64,000 nucleotides of DNA from an uncultured Phascolarctobacterium sp. GTDB taxonomy: Bacteria > Bacillota > Negativicutes > Acidaminococcales > Acidaminococcaceae. A model generated the notes under the pieces. That model saw nothing but the letters and a program-made list of their open reading frames with translations. It searched no databases and had not been told where the DNA came from. Positions within the stretch are counted from its first letter, which is position 1, and each line of letters begins with the position of its first letter. Position numbers and translations under genes: made by a program. This document shows, in pieces, positions 26,309 through 34,538 of this stretch. The DNA is taken from NCBI GenBank assembly GCA_949285135.1, contig CASDXO010000008.1, forward strand, positions 1 to 64,000, read 5' to 3'.

Positions 26309-28099
26309 ATGATTAATCAAAAACGCAGCCATCACTGCGGAGTACTTGGCAAAGACATGGCCGGCCAGCATGTAATACTGTGCGGCTGGGTTTCCAAACG
26401 CCGCGATCACGGCGGACTGATTTTTATTGATCTGCGCGATCGCAGCGGCATCGTTCAGATTGTTGTCGATCCTGATACTGCAGGCAGCAGCTTTAAAACA
26501 GCAGAAGATATCCGTAACGAGTACGTTATCAAAGTAAGCGGTAATGTACGTCTGCGTGATGCTGAAACTGTTAATGCCAATATTGCTACCGGCATGATTG
26601 AAGTAATGGCAGATGAAATTGAAGTACTGAATTCTGCTAAAACTCCTCCGTTCTATATTCAGGATAATATTGATACGGATGAGAATCTGCGTTTGAAATA
26701 TCGTTATCTTGACTTGCGTCGTCCTGAAATGCAGCGCAATCTGATTCTCCGTCACAAAGTTACCAAACTGATGCGCGATTATTTGGACAGCAGAGATTTT
26801 CTGGAAATTGAAACTCCGATGCTTACTAAGAGTACACCGGAAGGCGCGCGTGACTATCTTGTTCCGAGTCGTGTAAATCCTGGAAAATTTTATGCACTGC
26901 CGCAATCTCCGCAGATTTTCAAACAACTGCTGATGGTTGCCGGCATGGAAAGATACTTCCAGATTGCCCGCTGCTTCCGCGATGAAGATTTGCGTGCAGA
27001 CCGTCAGCCCGAATTTACCCAGCTGGATATGGAAATGTCCTTTATGGAAGTTGATGAAATTCTGGAACTGATGGAAGGTCTTATCGCCTATATCTTTGAA
27101 GGTGCTCTTGGTAAAAAGATTCAGGTTCCGTTCCAGCGTCTGACCTGGGATGAAGCTATGGATCGTTATGGCAGTGATAAACCTGATCTGCGGTTTGGTA
27201 TGGAACTTATCAATATGGTTGACGCTGTTAAAGGTTCTGACTTCAAAGTATTCAATACCATTATCGAAAATGGCGGTATTGTCAAAGCTATCAACGTTAA
27301 AGGCTACGCAGCCATTCCGCGTCGTGAGCTGGACGGACTTGTTGACTTTGTCGGTATTTATGGTGCGAAAGGTCTTGCCTGGATGCAGATTCAGGAAGAT
27401 GGCAGCGTAAAATCTCCTATTGCTAAATTCTTCAGCGAAGCACATCTGGCAAATATTCTGAAAACTGCAGCTGCTGAACCGGGAGATTTACTGCTGTTTG
27501 TAGCTGACAAGCCTGCTGTTGTTGCTCAGGCTCTGGGTGCACTGCGTATTGAAATGGCAAAACGTCGTAATCTCATTGACCATGATGCTCTGGCATTTAC
27601 CTGGGTTGTGGACTTCCCGATGTTTGAATATGACGAAGAAGAAAAACGCTATGTTGCTATGCACCATCCGTTTACTGCTCCTCGTGACGAAGATTTGCCG
27701 CTGCTTGCTACCGATCCCGGCAAGGTTTATGCCAAAGCATACGATATGGTGCTCAATGGTACTGAAATTGGCGGCGGTTCCATCCGTATTCATCGTCGCG
27801 ATGTGCAAAAACAGGTATTTTCTGCAATCGGCCTTACCGATGAACAGGCTGCAGAAAAATTTGGCTTCATGATGAATGCGTTTGAATATGGTGCTCCGCC
27901 TCATGGAGGGCTGGCTTTTGGTCTGGACAGATTGATTATGATTATGGCTCAGCGTGATTCTATTCGTGATGTTATTGCATTCCCGAAAACTCAGAGTGCT
28001 GCCTGCCTTATGACTCAGGCTCCTAATGATGTTGATGAGAAACAACTGCGCGAGCTGCATATCAAAACCAGCCTGCTGATGAAGAAAGAAAACAAATAA
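26309..28099 (+). CDS. aspS: aspartyl-tRNA synthetase
   Basis: Class II synthetase of 596 residues, the bacterial type. It has an N-terminal OB anticodon domain (about 1-105), a catalytic core with FLEIETPMLTKSTPEGARDY near 168-187 and RCFRDEDLRADRQPEFTQLD near 215-234, an inserted GAD domain (about 290-420) and the C-terminal motif 3 (GLAFGLDRLIMI). The length and GAD insert are standard. It is the last gene before a terminator and the 6S RNA gene. Confidence 0.98.
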   Translation: MINQKRSHHCGVLGKDMAGQHVILCGWVSKRRDHGGLIFIDLRDRSGIVQIVVDPDTAGSSFKTAEDIRNEYVIKVSGNVRLRDAETVNANIATGMIEVMADEIEVLNSAKTPPFYIQDNIDTDENLRLKYRYLDLRRPEMQRNLILRHKVTKLMRDYLDSRDFLEIETPMLTKSTPEGARDYLVPSRVNPGKFYALPQSPQIFKQLLMVAGMERYFQIARCFRDEDLRADRQPEFTQLDMEMSFMEVDEILELMEGLIAYIFEGALGKKIQVPFQRLTWDEAMDRYGSDKPDLRFGMELINMVDAVKGSDFKVFNTIIENGGIVKAINVKGYAAIPRRELDGLVDFVGIYGAKGLAWMQIQEDGSVKSPIAKFFSEAHLANILKTAAAEPGDLLLFVADKPAVVAQALGALRIEMAKRRNLIDHDALAFTWVVDFPMFEYDEEEKRYVAMHHPFTAPRDEDLPLLATDPGKVYAKAYDMVLNGTEIGGGSIRIHRRDVQKQVFSAIGLTDEQAAEKFGFMMNAFEYGAPPHGGLAFGLDRLIMIMAQRDSIRDVIAFPKTQSAACLMTQAPNDVDEKQLRELHIKTSLLMKKENK

Positions 28100-28114
28100 T
28101 TTTGAAAAATTAAG

Positions 28115-28147
28115 ACGGAAGCGTTGAAAAACGCTTCCGTTTTTGTT
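28115..28147 (+). terminator. hisS-aspS operon terminator
   Basis: Perfect 11-bp stem ACGGAAGCGTT / AACGCTTCCGT closed by a GAAA tetraloop, followed by TTTTTG. Confidence 0.94.
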
Positions 28148-28172
28148 ATTATAAGAATGTCAAATAAAGCTT

Positions 28173-28366
28173 AAACTATCGCCCTGCGATGTACGTTACT
28201 TTGCTCCACAGGTTTTGAGCCAACACTCTTACCTAGGGAGCCTGATACTCTTCCTGTTTGAAAACACGCCTCCATTGAGTGGACGTTTGAGAGAGGAAGG
28301 AAGGCACCCACCTGCACATGCAGGTTCAAAACATGGAGCTGGACGGCATTGTGGGGATTAGTTTTT
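28173..28366 (+). ncRNA. ssrS: 6S RNA
   Basis: RNA that binds RNA polymerase holoenzyme and mimics an open promoter. The 5' arm (GCCCTGCGATGTACGTTA, then TTTTGAGCCAACACTC) and the 3' GGCACCCACCTG region resemble 6S RNAs. The ends pair: AAACTA (28173-28178) with TAGTTT (28359-28364), continued by TCGCCC with GGGGAT and GCGATG with CATTGT-type pairs. It lies between aspS and tcdA, the same place as bsrA in Bacillus subtilis. The T-run at 28362-28367 is the probable 3' end. Exact ends and the promoter are not resolved. Confidence 0.87.
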
Positions 28367-28377
28367 TAGGAGAAAAA

Positions 28378-29064
28378 ATGGATTTATCCAGAGTTAATTA
28401 TGTAATAGGTGCAGAGGCGATTGAAGTATTGCGGCAGGCACATGTTGCCGTGACTGGTCTTGGTGGTGTAGGCTCTTATGTCGCTGAAGCACTTGCAAGA
28501 AGCGGCATTGGCAGACTGACGCTGATTGATGCCGATATTGTTGAAGCAAGTAATATCAACAGGCAGCTTCCGGCACTGCAGTCAACGATGGGCAGATATA
28601 AGACTGAGGTCATGGCTGATAGAATTAAAGATATCAATCCAGATTGTCAGATAGATATGTACAGTGATTTTTATCAGCCGGGCAGTTTTGAAAAATTTTT
28701 TCCTGTCAAAGTTGATTTTATAGCGGATGCAATCGATTCTACTGCATCAAAAATAGATTTGCTGTGTGAATGTTATAAACGCAATATACCTGTTATATCT
28801 TCAATGGGGACGGGAAACAAACTGGAGCCGGACAAACTGCAGCTTACAGATATAAGCAGGACGCATACGTGCCCGCTTGCTAAAAGCGTACGGAAGCAGC
28901 TGCGTCAGGAAGGGATAGAAAAAGGCATTACCGTAGTTTTTTCGCAGGAAAACCCTGTTTATGCCAATAAGTCCGCAGTACCTGGAAGTATGGTCTTTGT
29001 ACCAGCCAGTGCAGGACTTTTGATGGCATCGTATATTGTACGCAGACTGATTGGCATAGCCTGA
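28378..29064 (+). CDS. tcdA: tRNA threonylcarbamoyladenosine dehydratase
   Basis: E1-like enzyme of the ThiF/MoeB superfamily, 228 residues, that cyclises t6A37 in tRNA to ct6A. The ATP-binding GLGGVGSYVAEAL near 22-34, LIDADIVEASNINRQLPA near 45-62 and DAIDS near 113 are typical of TcdA. The start is ATG 28378 with AGGAG six bases before it. A longer frame from 28318 runs through the 6S RNA and is rejected. There is no room for a promoter between the 6S end and this gene, so it probably depends on read-through. Confidence 0.92.
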   Translation: MDLSRVNYVIGAEAIEVLRQAHVAVTGLGGVGSYVAEALARSGIGRLTLIDADIVEASNINRQLPALQSTMGRYKTEVMADRIKDINPDCQIDMYSDFYQPGSFEKFFPVKVDFIADAIDSTASKIDLLCECYKRNIPVISSMGTGNKLEPDKLQLTDISRTHTCPLAKSVRKQLRQEGIEKGITVVFSQENPVYANKSAVPGSMVFVPASAGLLMASYIVRRLIGIA

Positions 29065-29081
29065 TTATGATAGAAAAGATT

Positions 29082-29107
29082 AAACCGTCTGTAAAGGCGG
29101 TTTTTTT
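29082..29107 (+). terminator. tcdA terminator
   Basis: Short stem AAACCGTC / GGCGGTTT (one G-T pair) with loop TGTAAA, followed by six Ts. Confidence 0.8.
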
Positions 29108-29145
29108 ATACCAGAATATGATTAGCAATATATTATGGAGGAAGT

Positions 29146-30435
29146 ATGGAAAGCTTATTTAGCGGCGGTGGTTGTGTTCATAAGCCTTTAGCTGACAGAA
29201 TGCGTCCGGAAAAACTTGGTGATTTTGTTGGGCAGGAAAATGCAGTCGGCAGCAGCAGCCCACTGCGCCGGATGATTGAAAAGGATATGCTGCAGTCAGT
29301 TTTGTTTTATGGGCCGCCCGGAACAGGAAAAACAACTCTGGCAAGGGTGATTGCTCATATGACAGGAGATCAGTTTGTATCAATTAACGCTGTTTCGTCC
29401 GGTGTACCTGAATTAAGAAAACTGATTGCCAAAGCACAGGAGATGCAGCGCAGCGGTTTAGGCAGAACGATTGTGTTTATTGATGAAATTCATCGCTTTA
29501 ATAAAGGGCAACAGGATGTACTGCTGCCTTATGTAGAAAATGGCACAATTATTTTGATTGGTGCTACAACAGAAAATCCTTTTTTTGAAATTAATTCGCC
29601 ACTACTTTCAAGAATGAAGGTCATCAGGTTGGAAAAACTGCAGCCTGCTCATATTAAAAAAATTTTACAGCATGCAGTAAGTGACTGTGAAAGAGGCTAT
29701 GGGGGAAGTTTTACTGTCGATGATGAAGTGCTGGATATACTCTCAGATTTTGCGGCAGGAGATGCCAGAAGTGCTTTGAATCTGTTGGAGCAGGCTGAAT
29801 TTATGTTGCCGGAGAGTGGAGAGCGACATCTGACCGTTGATATTTTACGCAGCGTTATTGGCACTGCTATGCAGCGGTATGATAAAAAAGGCGATCAGCA
29901 TTATGATATTATTTCTGCATTTATCAAAAGTATGCGTGGCAGTGATGTAGATGCTGCACTGCACTATCTGGCACGAATGATTGCCGGTGGCGAAGAATTG
30001 CGTTTTATTGCCAGGCGTATCGTTATCTGTGCGGCAGAAGATGTTGGATTAGCTGATCCTAATGCCCTTGTAGTAGCTAATGCTGCTGCACAGGCTGCAG
30101 ATTTTGTTGGTTTTCCGGAGGCACAGATACCGCTTGCTGAGGCAGTATGTTATATTGCTAAGGCGCCTAAGAGCAATACGGCTTATATGGGTATTGCAAA
30201 GGCCATGAATGATGTGAAAAACAAAAACTGCGGCAGTGTACCCAGGCATTTGCGTGATGCTCATTATCCCGGTGCCAGGGCGTTGGGGCATGGCCTTGAC
30301 TATAAATATCCGCACAGCTATCCAGGGGGCTGGGTAAGCCAGCAATATCTGCCGGATGAGTTAAGTGATGCTTGTTATTATTGCCCCTCTGGCAATGGTC
30401 AGGACGTAGGAAAGAGTAAAAATCAGAATAAATGA
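29146..30435 (+). CDS. rarA: replication-associated recombination ATPase RarA (MgsA)
   Basis: AAA+ ATPase of the clamp-loader-like RarA/WRNIP1 family, acting at stalled replication forks; 429 residues. Walker A GPPGTGKTTLA near 51-61, Walker B with IDEIHRFNKGQQDVLLP near 107-123, sensor GATTENPFFEIN near 135 and the C-terminal tetramerisation region with ARALGHGLDYKYPHSYPGG are all present. The start is ATG 29146 behind GGAGG. It has the same neighbourhood (tcdA-rarA) as in Bacillus. Confidence 0.96.
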   Translation: MESLFSGGGCVHKPLADRMRPEKLGDFVGQENAVGSSSPLRRMIEKDMLQSVLFYGPPGTGKTTLARVIAHMTGDQFVSINAVSSGVPELRKLIAKAQEMQRSGLGRTIVFIDEIHRFNKGQQDVLLPYVENGTIILIGATTENPFFEINSPLLSRMKVIRLEKLQPAHIKKILQHAVSDCERGYGGSFTVDDEVLDILSDFAAGDARSALNLLEQAEFMLPESGERHLTVDILRSVIGTAMQRYDKKGDQHYDIISAFIKSMRGSDVDAALHYLARMIAGGEELRFIARRIVICAAEDVGLADPNALVVANAAAQAADFVGFPEAQIPLAEAVCYIAKAPKSNTAYMGIAKAMNDVKNKNCGSVPRHLRDAHYPGARALGHGLDYKYPHSYPGGWVSQQYLPDELSDACYYCPSGNGQDVGKSKNQNK

Positions 30436-30460
30436 AATTATGAGAAACATCTGCGTGTAT

Positions 30461-30489
30461 TTGACTTTCAGGTGTAAAAATTATATAAT
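30461..30489 (+). promoter_or_regulatory. alaS promoter
   Basis: TTGACT (30461-30466) and TATAAT (30484-30489) with 17-bp spacing. The leader holds only a 7-bp hairpin (GGAAAGC / GCTTTCC, 30516-30534). It is too short for a T-box. Confidence 0.85.
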
Positions 30490-30567
30490 TTTTTTATATG
30501 TAATCAGAATATTTAGGAAAGCAAAATGCTTTCCAAATAAATTTCTTTGAAGGAGCGAATGAGAATT

Positions 30568-33192
30568 ATGAAATATATGACCGGTAATGAGATCCGGGAA
30601 AAATTTCTTAAATTTTTTCAGGAACGGGGACATTTAAGGCTTCCCAGTGCCTCTCTTATTCCGCAGGATGATCCTACACTTTTGATTATCGGTGCCGGCA
30701 TGGCGCCTTTTAAACCATTTTTTACAGGCAAAATGAAGCCGCCTTCTCCGCGTATTACTACTTGTCAGAAGTGTGTGCGCACAGGTGATATTGAAAATGT
30801 TGGCCGTACTGCGCGTCATCATACCTACTTTGAAATGCTTGGCAACTTCTCTTTTGGTGATTACTTTAAAAAAGAGGTAATTCCCTGGAGCTGGGAATTT
30901 ATTACTAAAGAGCTGGGGATTCCTGCAGAAAAACTGTGGATTACCATTCATACCGAAGATGACGAAGCATTTGATATCTGGCATAATGTTGTCGGTGTTC
31001 CGGCAGAACGTATCGTACGTCTTGAAGAAAACTTCTGGGAGATTGGCAGCGGTCCCTGCGGCCCGTGTTCTGAAATCCACGTTGATTTAGGTGAAGAACG
31101 CGGCTGCGGTAAGCCGACCTGTGCTGTTGGCTGTGACTGTGACCGTTTTCTGGAAATTTGGAATCTGGTATTTACGCAGTATAACCAAAATGAAGACGGT
31201 ACTTATTCTCCGCTGAAAAATAAAAATATTGATACCGGTGCCGGTCTGGAACGTCTTGCTTCCGTTATTCAAGGCAAGCCTTCCAATTTTGAAACTGACC
31301 TTATTTTCCCGATTATCGAATATGCTGCTCAGGTTGCCGGTGTTGAATACGGTAAAGATAAAAAGACAGATGTTTCTTTGAAGGTTATTGCAGACCATGC
31401 CCGCAGCATGACTTTTATGATCGGTGATGGTATTCTGCCTTCCAATGAAGGCCGTGGCTATGTACTGCGCCGCATTTTGCGTCGTGCCGTACGTCATGGA
31501 CGTCTGATTGGTATCAACAGCATGTTCCTTGCGGGTGCTGTTGATGTAGTAATTAAGATGTTTGGTCATATCTATACAAATCTGGCTGAAAAACGTGAAT
31601 ATATCCAAAAAGTTATTGAAATGGAAGAAACCAGTTTCCTGCGTACCTTAAAACAGGGCAGTGAACTGCTGAACGAAGAAATTGCCAAGCTGAAAGCATC
31701 CGGTGAAACCGTATTAGACGGTGCTACTGCTTTTAAACTGAATGATACCTTTGGTTTCCCGTGGGAACTGACTGCAGAAATTCTGGAAGAACAGGGCCTG
31801 ACCATGGATAAGGCAGGCTTTGATGCAGCATTGGAAGTACAGCGCAAAATGGCCCGTGATGCCCGTGATGATAAGACCGGCCGTCCGGTTATTTACAATA
31901 CCCGCGGCATTGATATTGCCGGACTCAAAGTAGATGAAACAGCCAAGAACGGTACTGTTGTTAAATTATATCCTGCCCATGATGCACAGCCGATTGAAAA
32001 TGCCGTTGATGGACAGGAAGTTGCAGTTATCTGTGATGTTACCGCTTTCCATGCTGAAGGCGGCGGACAGCTTGGTGACGTAGGTCGCATTATTGCTCCT
32101 ACCGGCGTTATTGATGTCACCGTGACAAAGAAACTGCCTGACGGTGCTACTATCATGGTGGGTACTGTTGCAGAAGGTACTGTTGCAGCAGGTGAAGCAG
32201 TTAGCTTTGAAGTGGCAATGAATCGTAAAAATGATATTGCCCGTAATCATACTGCAACTCATTTGCTGCATGCAGCCCTGAAACAGGTATTGGGTGCACA
32301 CGTAAATCAGGCTGGCAGCTATGTTGGACCTGACCGTCTGCGTTTTGACTTCTCACATTTCTCTCAGGTAACTGAAGAAGAGCTGCAGCAGGTAGAAGCT
32401 ATAGTAAACGAGCAGATTTTGGCAGCCAAAGATGTTCAAATTGAAGAATTGCCCATTGAGGAAGCTAAAAAACGTGGTGCAACTGCCTTGTTTGGTGAAA
32501 AATATGGTAACATTGTACGCGTAGTAACAGTTCCGTCTTTCTCTATGGAATTCTGCGGTGGTAGCCATGTTACTAATACTGCACAGATAGGCATGTTCAA
32601 GATTATTTCTGAAGCCAGCAGCGGTGCGGGAGTGCGTCGTATTGAAGCTGTAACCGGTCATGGTGCGGTTGCTTATGTAAATGAAACAGAAGCTATGCTT
32701 AAAGGTCTGGCTGCAGAACTGAAATGCCGTGTACATGATGTGCCTGCACGTCTGGAGGCGTTACAGGCAGAACTTAAAGCTGCACAAAAGAAGGCTGACG
32801 AGTTGGCTGGAGAAATTGCCAGGGCTCAGGTGAGCGATGTTTCAGATAAGGTACGTGAGCTCAAAGGCGTACCGGCACTGGTACAGCAGGTAAGCGTTGA
32901 CAGCATTGATGCATTGAGAAACCTTGGTGACCAGATGCGTGACAAGATTGGCGGCGTAGTTGTACTGGCTGCTCTTATGGATGGCGGCAAAATCAGTATT
33001 TTGACCATGGCAACTAAAGATGCAGTAGCCAAAGGCGCTCATGCAGGCAATATTGTTAAAGCAGTCGCAAAAATCTGCGGCGGCGGCGGTGGTGGTCGTC
33101 CTGATATGGCACAGGCTGGCGGCAAGGATGCTTCTAAACTTGCAGAGGCACTTGATGCAGCATGGGGGATTATTGAAGAGCAAATAAAATAA
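30568..33192 (+). CDS. alaS: alanyl-tRNA synthetase
   Basis: Class II synthetase of 874 residues, the standard bacterial length. The catalytic core (TGNEIREKFLKFF, RTARHHTYFEMLGNFSFGDY) comes first, then the editing domain with the zinc-binding HTATHLLHAAL near 565 and FCGGSHV near 667, then the C-Ala domain ending in the glycine-rich GGGGGGRPDMAQAGG. The start is ATG 30568, 12 bases after AAGGAG. ATG 30559 is too close to the ribosome-binding site. It is transcribed alone between a strong promoter and a terminator. Confidence 0.97.
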   Translation: MKYMTGNEIREKFLKFFQERGHLRLPSASLIPQDDPTLLIIGAGMAPFKPFFTGKMKPPSPRITTCQKCVRTGDIENVGRTARHHTYFEMLGNFSFGDYFKKEVIPWSWEFITKELGIPAEKLWITIHTEDDEAFDIWHNVVGVPAERIVRLEENFWEIGSGPCGPCSEIHVDLGEERGCGKPTCAVGCDCDRFLEIWNLVFTQYNQNEDGTYSPLKNKNIDTGAGLERLASVIQGKPSNFETDLIFPIIEYAAQVAGVEYGKDKKTDVSLKVIADHARSMTFMIGDGILPSNEGRGYVLRRILRRAVRHGRLIGINSMFLAGAVDVVIKMFGHIYTNLAEKREYIQKVIEMEETSFLRTLKQGSELLNEEIAKLKASGETVLDGATAFKLNDTFGFPWELTAEILEEQGLTMDKAGFDAALEVQRKMARDARDDKTGRPVIYNTRGIDIAGLKVDETAKNGTVVKLYPAHDAQPIENAVDGQEVAVICDVTAFHAEGGGQLGDVGRIIAPTGVIDVTVTKKLPDGATIMVGTVAEGTVAAGEAVSFEVAMNRKNDIARNHTATHLLHAALKQVLGAHVNQAGSYVGPDRLRFDFSHFSQVTEEELQQVEAIVNEQILAAKDVQIEELPIEEAKKRGATALFGEKYGNIVRVVTVPSFSMEFCGGSHVTNTAQIGMFKIISEASSGAGVRRIEAVTGHGAVAYVNETEAMLKGLAAELKCRVHDVPARLEALQAELKAAQKKADELAGEIARAQVSDVSDKVRELKGVPALVQQVSVDSIDALRNLGDQMRDKIGGVVVLAALMDGGKISILTMATKDAVAKGAHAGNIVKAVAKICGGGGGGRPDMAQAGGKDASKLAEALDAAWGIIEEQIK

Positions 33193-33201
33193 GCGTGTGA
33201 T

Positions 33202-33232
33202 AAAAGGCACTCTCATGAGTGCCTTTTATTGT
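33202..33232 (+). terminator. alaS terminator
   Basis: Stem AAAAGGCACT / AGTGCCTTTT with loop CTCATG, followed by a T-rich tail. Confidence 0.9.
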
Positions 33233-33344
33233 CATAATTTTAAAAGTTAATAATTTGTGAGGGAATCTGCATTTTGACTTTTTTTATGTTACAATAAGCT
33301 TAAAAGTATATGTATGAATCTTTTCTTAAAAGGGGGTTTTTTAT

Positions 33345-33605
33345 ATGGCAGAAATATCGCAGGAAACAATGATGTTCAGACGTCAGCCCGAGAAAAAAGA
33401 GGTAGCGGAAACTATTAAGGAAGTATATGCAGCACTGGAAACCAAAGGTTATAATCCGGTTGATCAGCTGGCAGGATATCTTCTCAGCGGCGATCCGACC
33501 TATATTACCAGTTATGACGATGCAAGAACAAAGCTGCGCCGTCATGAACGCTATGAACTTATTGAAGAGCTGGTTATCAGTTATCTGAAAAATATTAAAA
33601 AGTAA
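33345..33605 (+). CDS. IreB family regulatory protein (DUF965)
   Basis: 86-residue protein matching the IreB/YrzL family across its length ([25 protein letters not shown] near 46-70 is the signature). In Enterococcus faecalis IreB is a target of the Ser/Thr kinase IreK and affects cephalosporin tolerance. The role here is assumed, and no IreK-type kinase is in the window. It starts behind AAAAGGGGG and is followed by ruvX and a DUF1292 gene, the conserved yrzL-yrrK-yrzB order of Firmicutes. Confidence 0.92.
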   Translation: MAEISQETMMFRRQPEKKEVAETIKEVYAALETKGYNPVDQLAGYLLSGDPTYITSYDDARTKLRRHERYELIEELVISYLKNIKK

Positions 33606-33616
33606 GGAGCAGATTT

Positions 33617-34039
33617 ATGCGAGCAATGTCGTTAGACGTTGGAACAAAAACAATTGGTGTGGCAACAAGCGATTTGCTGATGATGATTGCCGGCGGGGTA
33701 GAAACTATCCGAAGGACGAATCTGCAAAAGGATTTTGAGCGTATTGCTCAACTTATTAAGGAGCATGAAGTTGATACGATAGTAGTAGGTTATCCTAAGA
33801 ATATGAATGGTTCTGTGGGTGAACGTGCGCAAATGTGCGAAGAGTTTGCTGAAGAATTACGGCAGCGTTTTCCTGATTTAAAAGTAGTATTATGGGATGA
33901 AAGACTATCTACCGTAGCAGCAGAAAAGGTGCTTGTAGATGCGGATATGCGTCGTAAAAAACGCCGTCAGGTTATTGATATGATGGCAGCAGTTGTAATT
34001 TTACAAAATTATTTGGACAGCAGGCAGATGCGTTCCTGA
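33617..34039 (+). CDS. ruvX: Holliday junction resolvase-like protein RuvX (YqgF)
   Basis: 140-residue RNase H-fold nuclease family protein. It carries the N-terminal SLDVGTKTIGVATSD (first catalytic Asp), VVGYPKNMNGS near 58-68 and WDERLSTVAAEK near 95-106 (second acidic site), and ends with the D/A-rich helix containing the last Asp (VIDMMAAVVIL). The family has been linked to pre-16S rRNA 5' end maturation and to junction resolution. Twelve bases after ireB, with SD AAGGAG. Confidence 0.95.
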   Translation: MRAMSLDVGTKTIGVATSDLLMMIAGGVETIRRTNLQKDFERIAQLIKEHEVDTIVVGYPKNMNGSVGERAQMCEEFAEELRQRFPDLKVVLWDERLSTVAAEKVLVDADMRRKKRRQVIDMMAAVVILQNYLDSRQMRS

Positions 34040-34077
34040 GTGAGTTACAGTCAAAATGCTTCTGTTCTGTAAATAAA

Positions 34078-34105
34078 TTGACAGAAACTGCAGGCATATT
34101 ATAAA
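34078..34105 (+). promoter_or_regulatory. promoter of the DUF1292 gene
   Basis: Consensus -35 TTGACA (34078-34083) with TATAAA (34100-34105) at 16 bp, or TAAAAT (34102-34107) at 18 bp. Confidence 0.65.
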
Positions 34106-34141
34106 ATAAGACATATTAAAAAGTTATAAAGGGGTGCCGTA

Positions 34142-34498
34142 ATGGAAAAAGACATTCAGAATAAAGATATCGAAGCTATGGCTGACGAAGAAATGCTGGA
34201 TAATGTTGTTGTTATTACTGACGAGGAGGGTAACGAATCTTATTTCGTAGAGGAAATGGTTATTCCCGTAGGTAATAAAAATTTTGCTATCCTTGTAGAA
34301 ATAAATGAAGACGAATGTGGCTGTGAGGATGAAGCATGCCATTGTCATGAACATGAGGACGAAGATGAAAATGTAATCATTGCCCGTATTGATTTTGATG
34401 AAAATGGTGAACCTGTATATCTCGGACCTACTGACGAAGAATTTGAAGCAGTTAAAGCCGAATATGAAAAAATAGCTGAATCCTGGGATGAAGAATAA
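34142..34498 (+). CDS. DUF1292 family acidic protein
   Basis: 118 residues, very acidic. The DUF1292 core (VVVITDEEGNESYFVEEMVI ... YFV/FAILVE ... IIARID..ENGEPVYLGPTDEEFEAV) is clear. The middle holds a Cys/His/acid-rich insert (ECGCEDEACHCHEHEDEDE, about 60-78) that could bind metal, which is inference from composition. Function unknown. It is placed after ruvX as in many Firmicutes but here has its own promoter. Confidence 0.88.
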   Translation: MEKDIQNKDIEAMADEEMLDNVVVITDEEGNESYFVEEMVIPVGNKNFAILVEINEDECGCEDEACHCHEHEDEDENVIIARIDFDENGEPVYLGPTDEEFEAVKAEYEKIAESWDEE

Positions 34499-34501
34499 AA
34501 A

Positions 34502-34530
34502 ATGCCGGACTTAGGTCCGGTATTTTTTTG
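34502..34530 (+). terminator. terminator between DUF1292 gene and mltG
   Basis: Stem ATGCCGGAC / GTCCGGTAT (one G-T pair) with loop TTAG, followed by TTTTTTTG. It ends only nine bases before the mltG start codon. Confidence 0.9.
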
Positions 34531-34538
34531 CTGGGCAG

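Noticed and set aside
26279-27445. 388-codon open frame on the - strand opposite aspS
   Set aside because: Antisense to a clear aspartyl-tRNA synthetase, with low-complexity composition and no ribosome-binding site.
28318-28377. N-terminal extension of tcdA
   Set aside because: The extension translates the 3' arm of 6S RNA; the ATG at 28378 has a good ribosome-binding site and fits the family start.
30436-30567. T-box leader for alaS
   Set aside because: Only about 70 bases lie between the promoter and the start, with one small hairpin and no T-box sequence.
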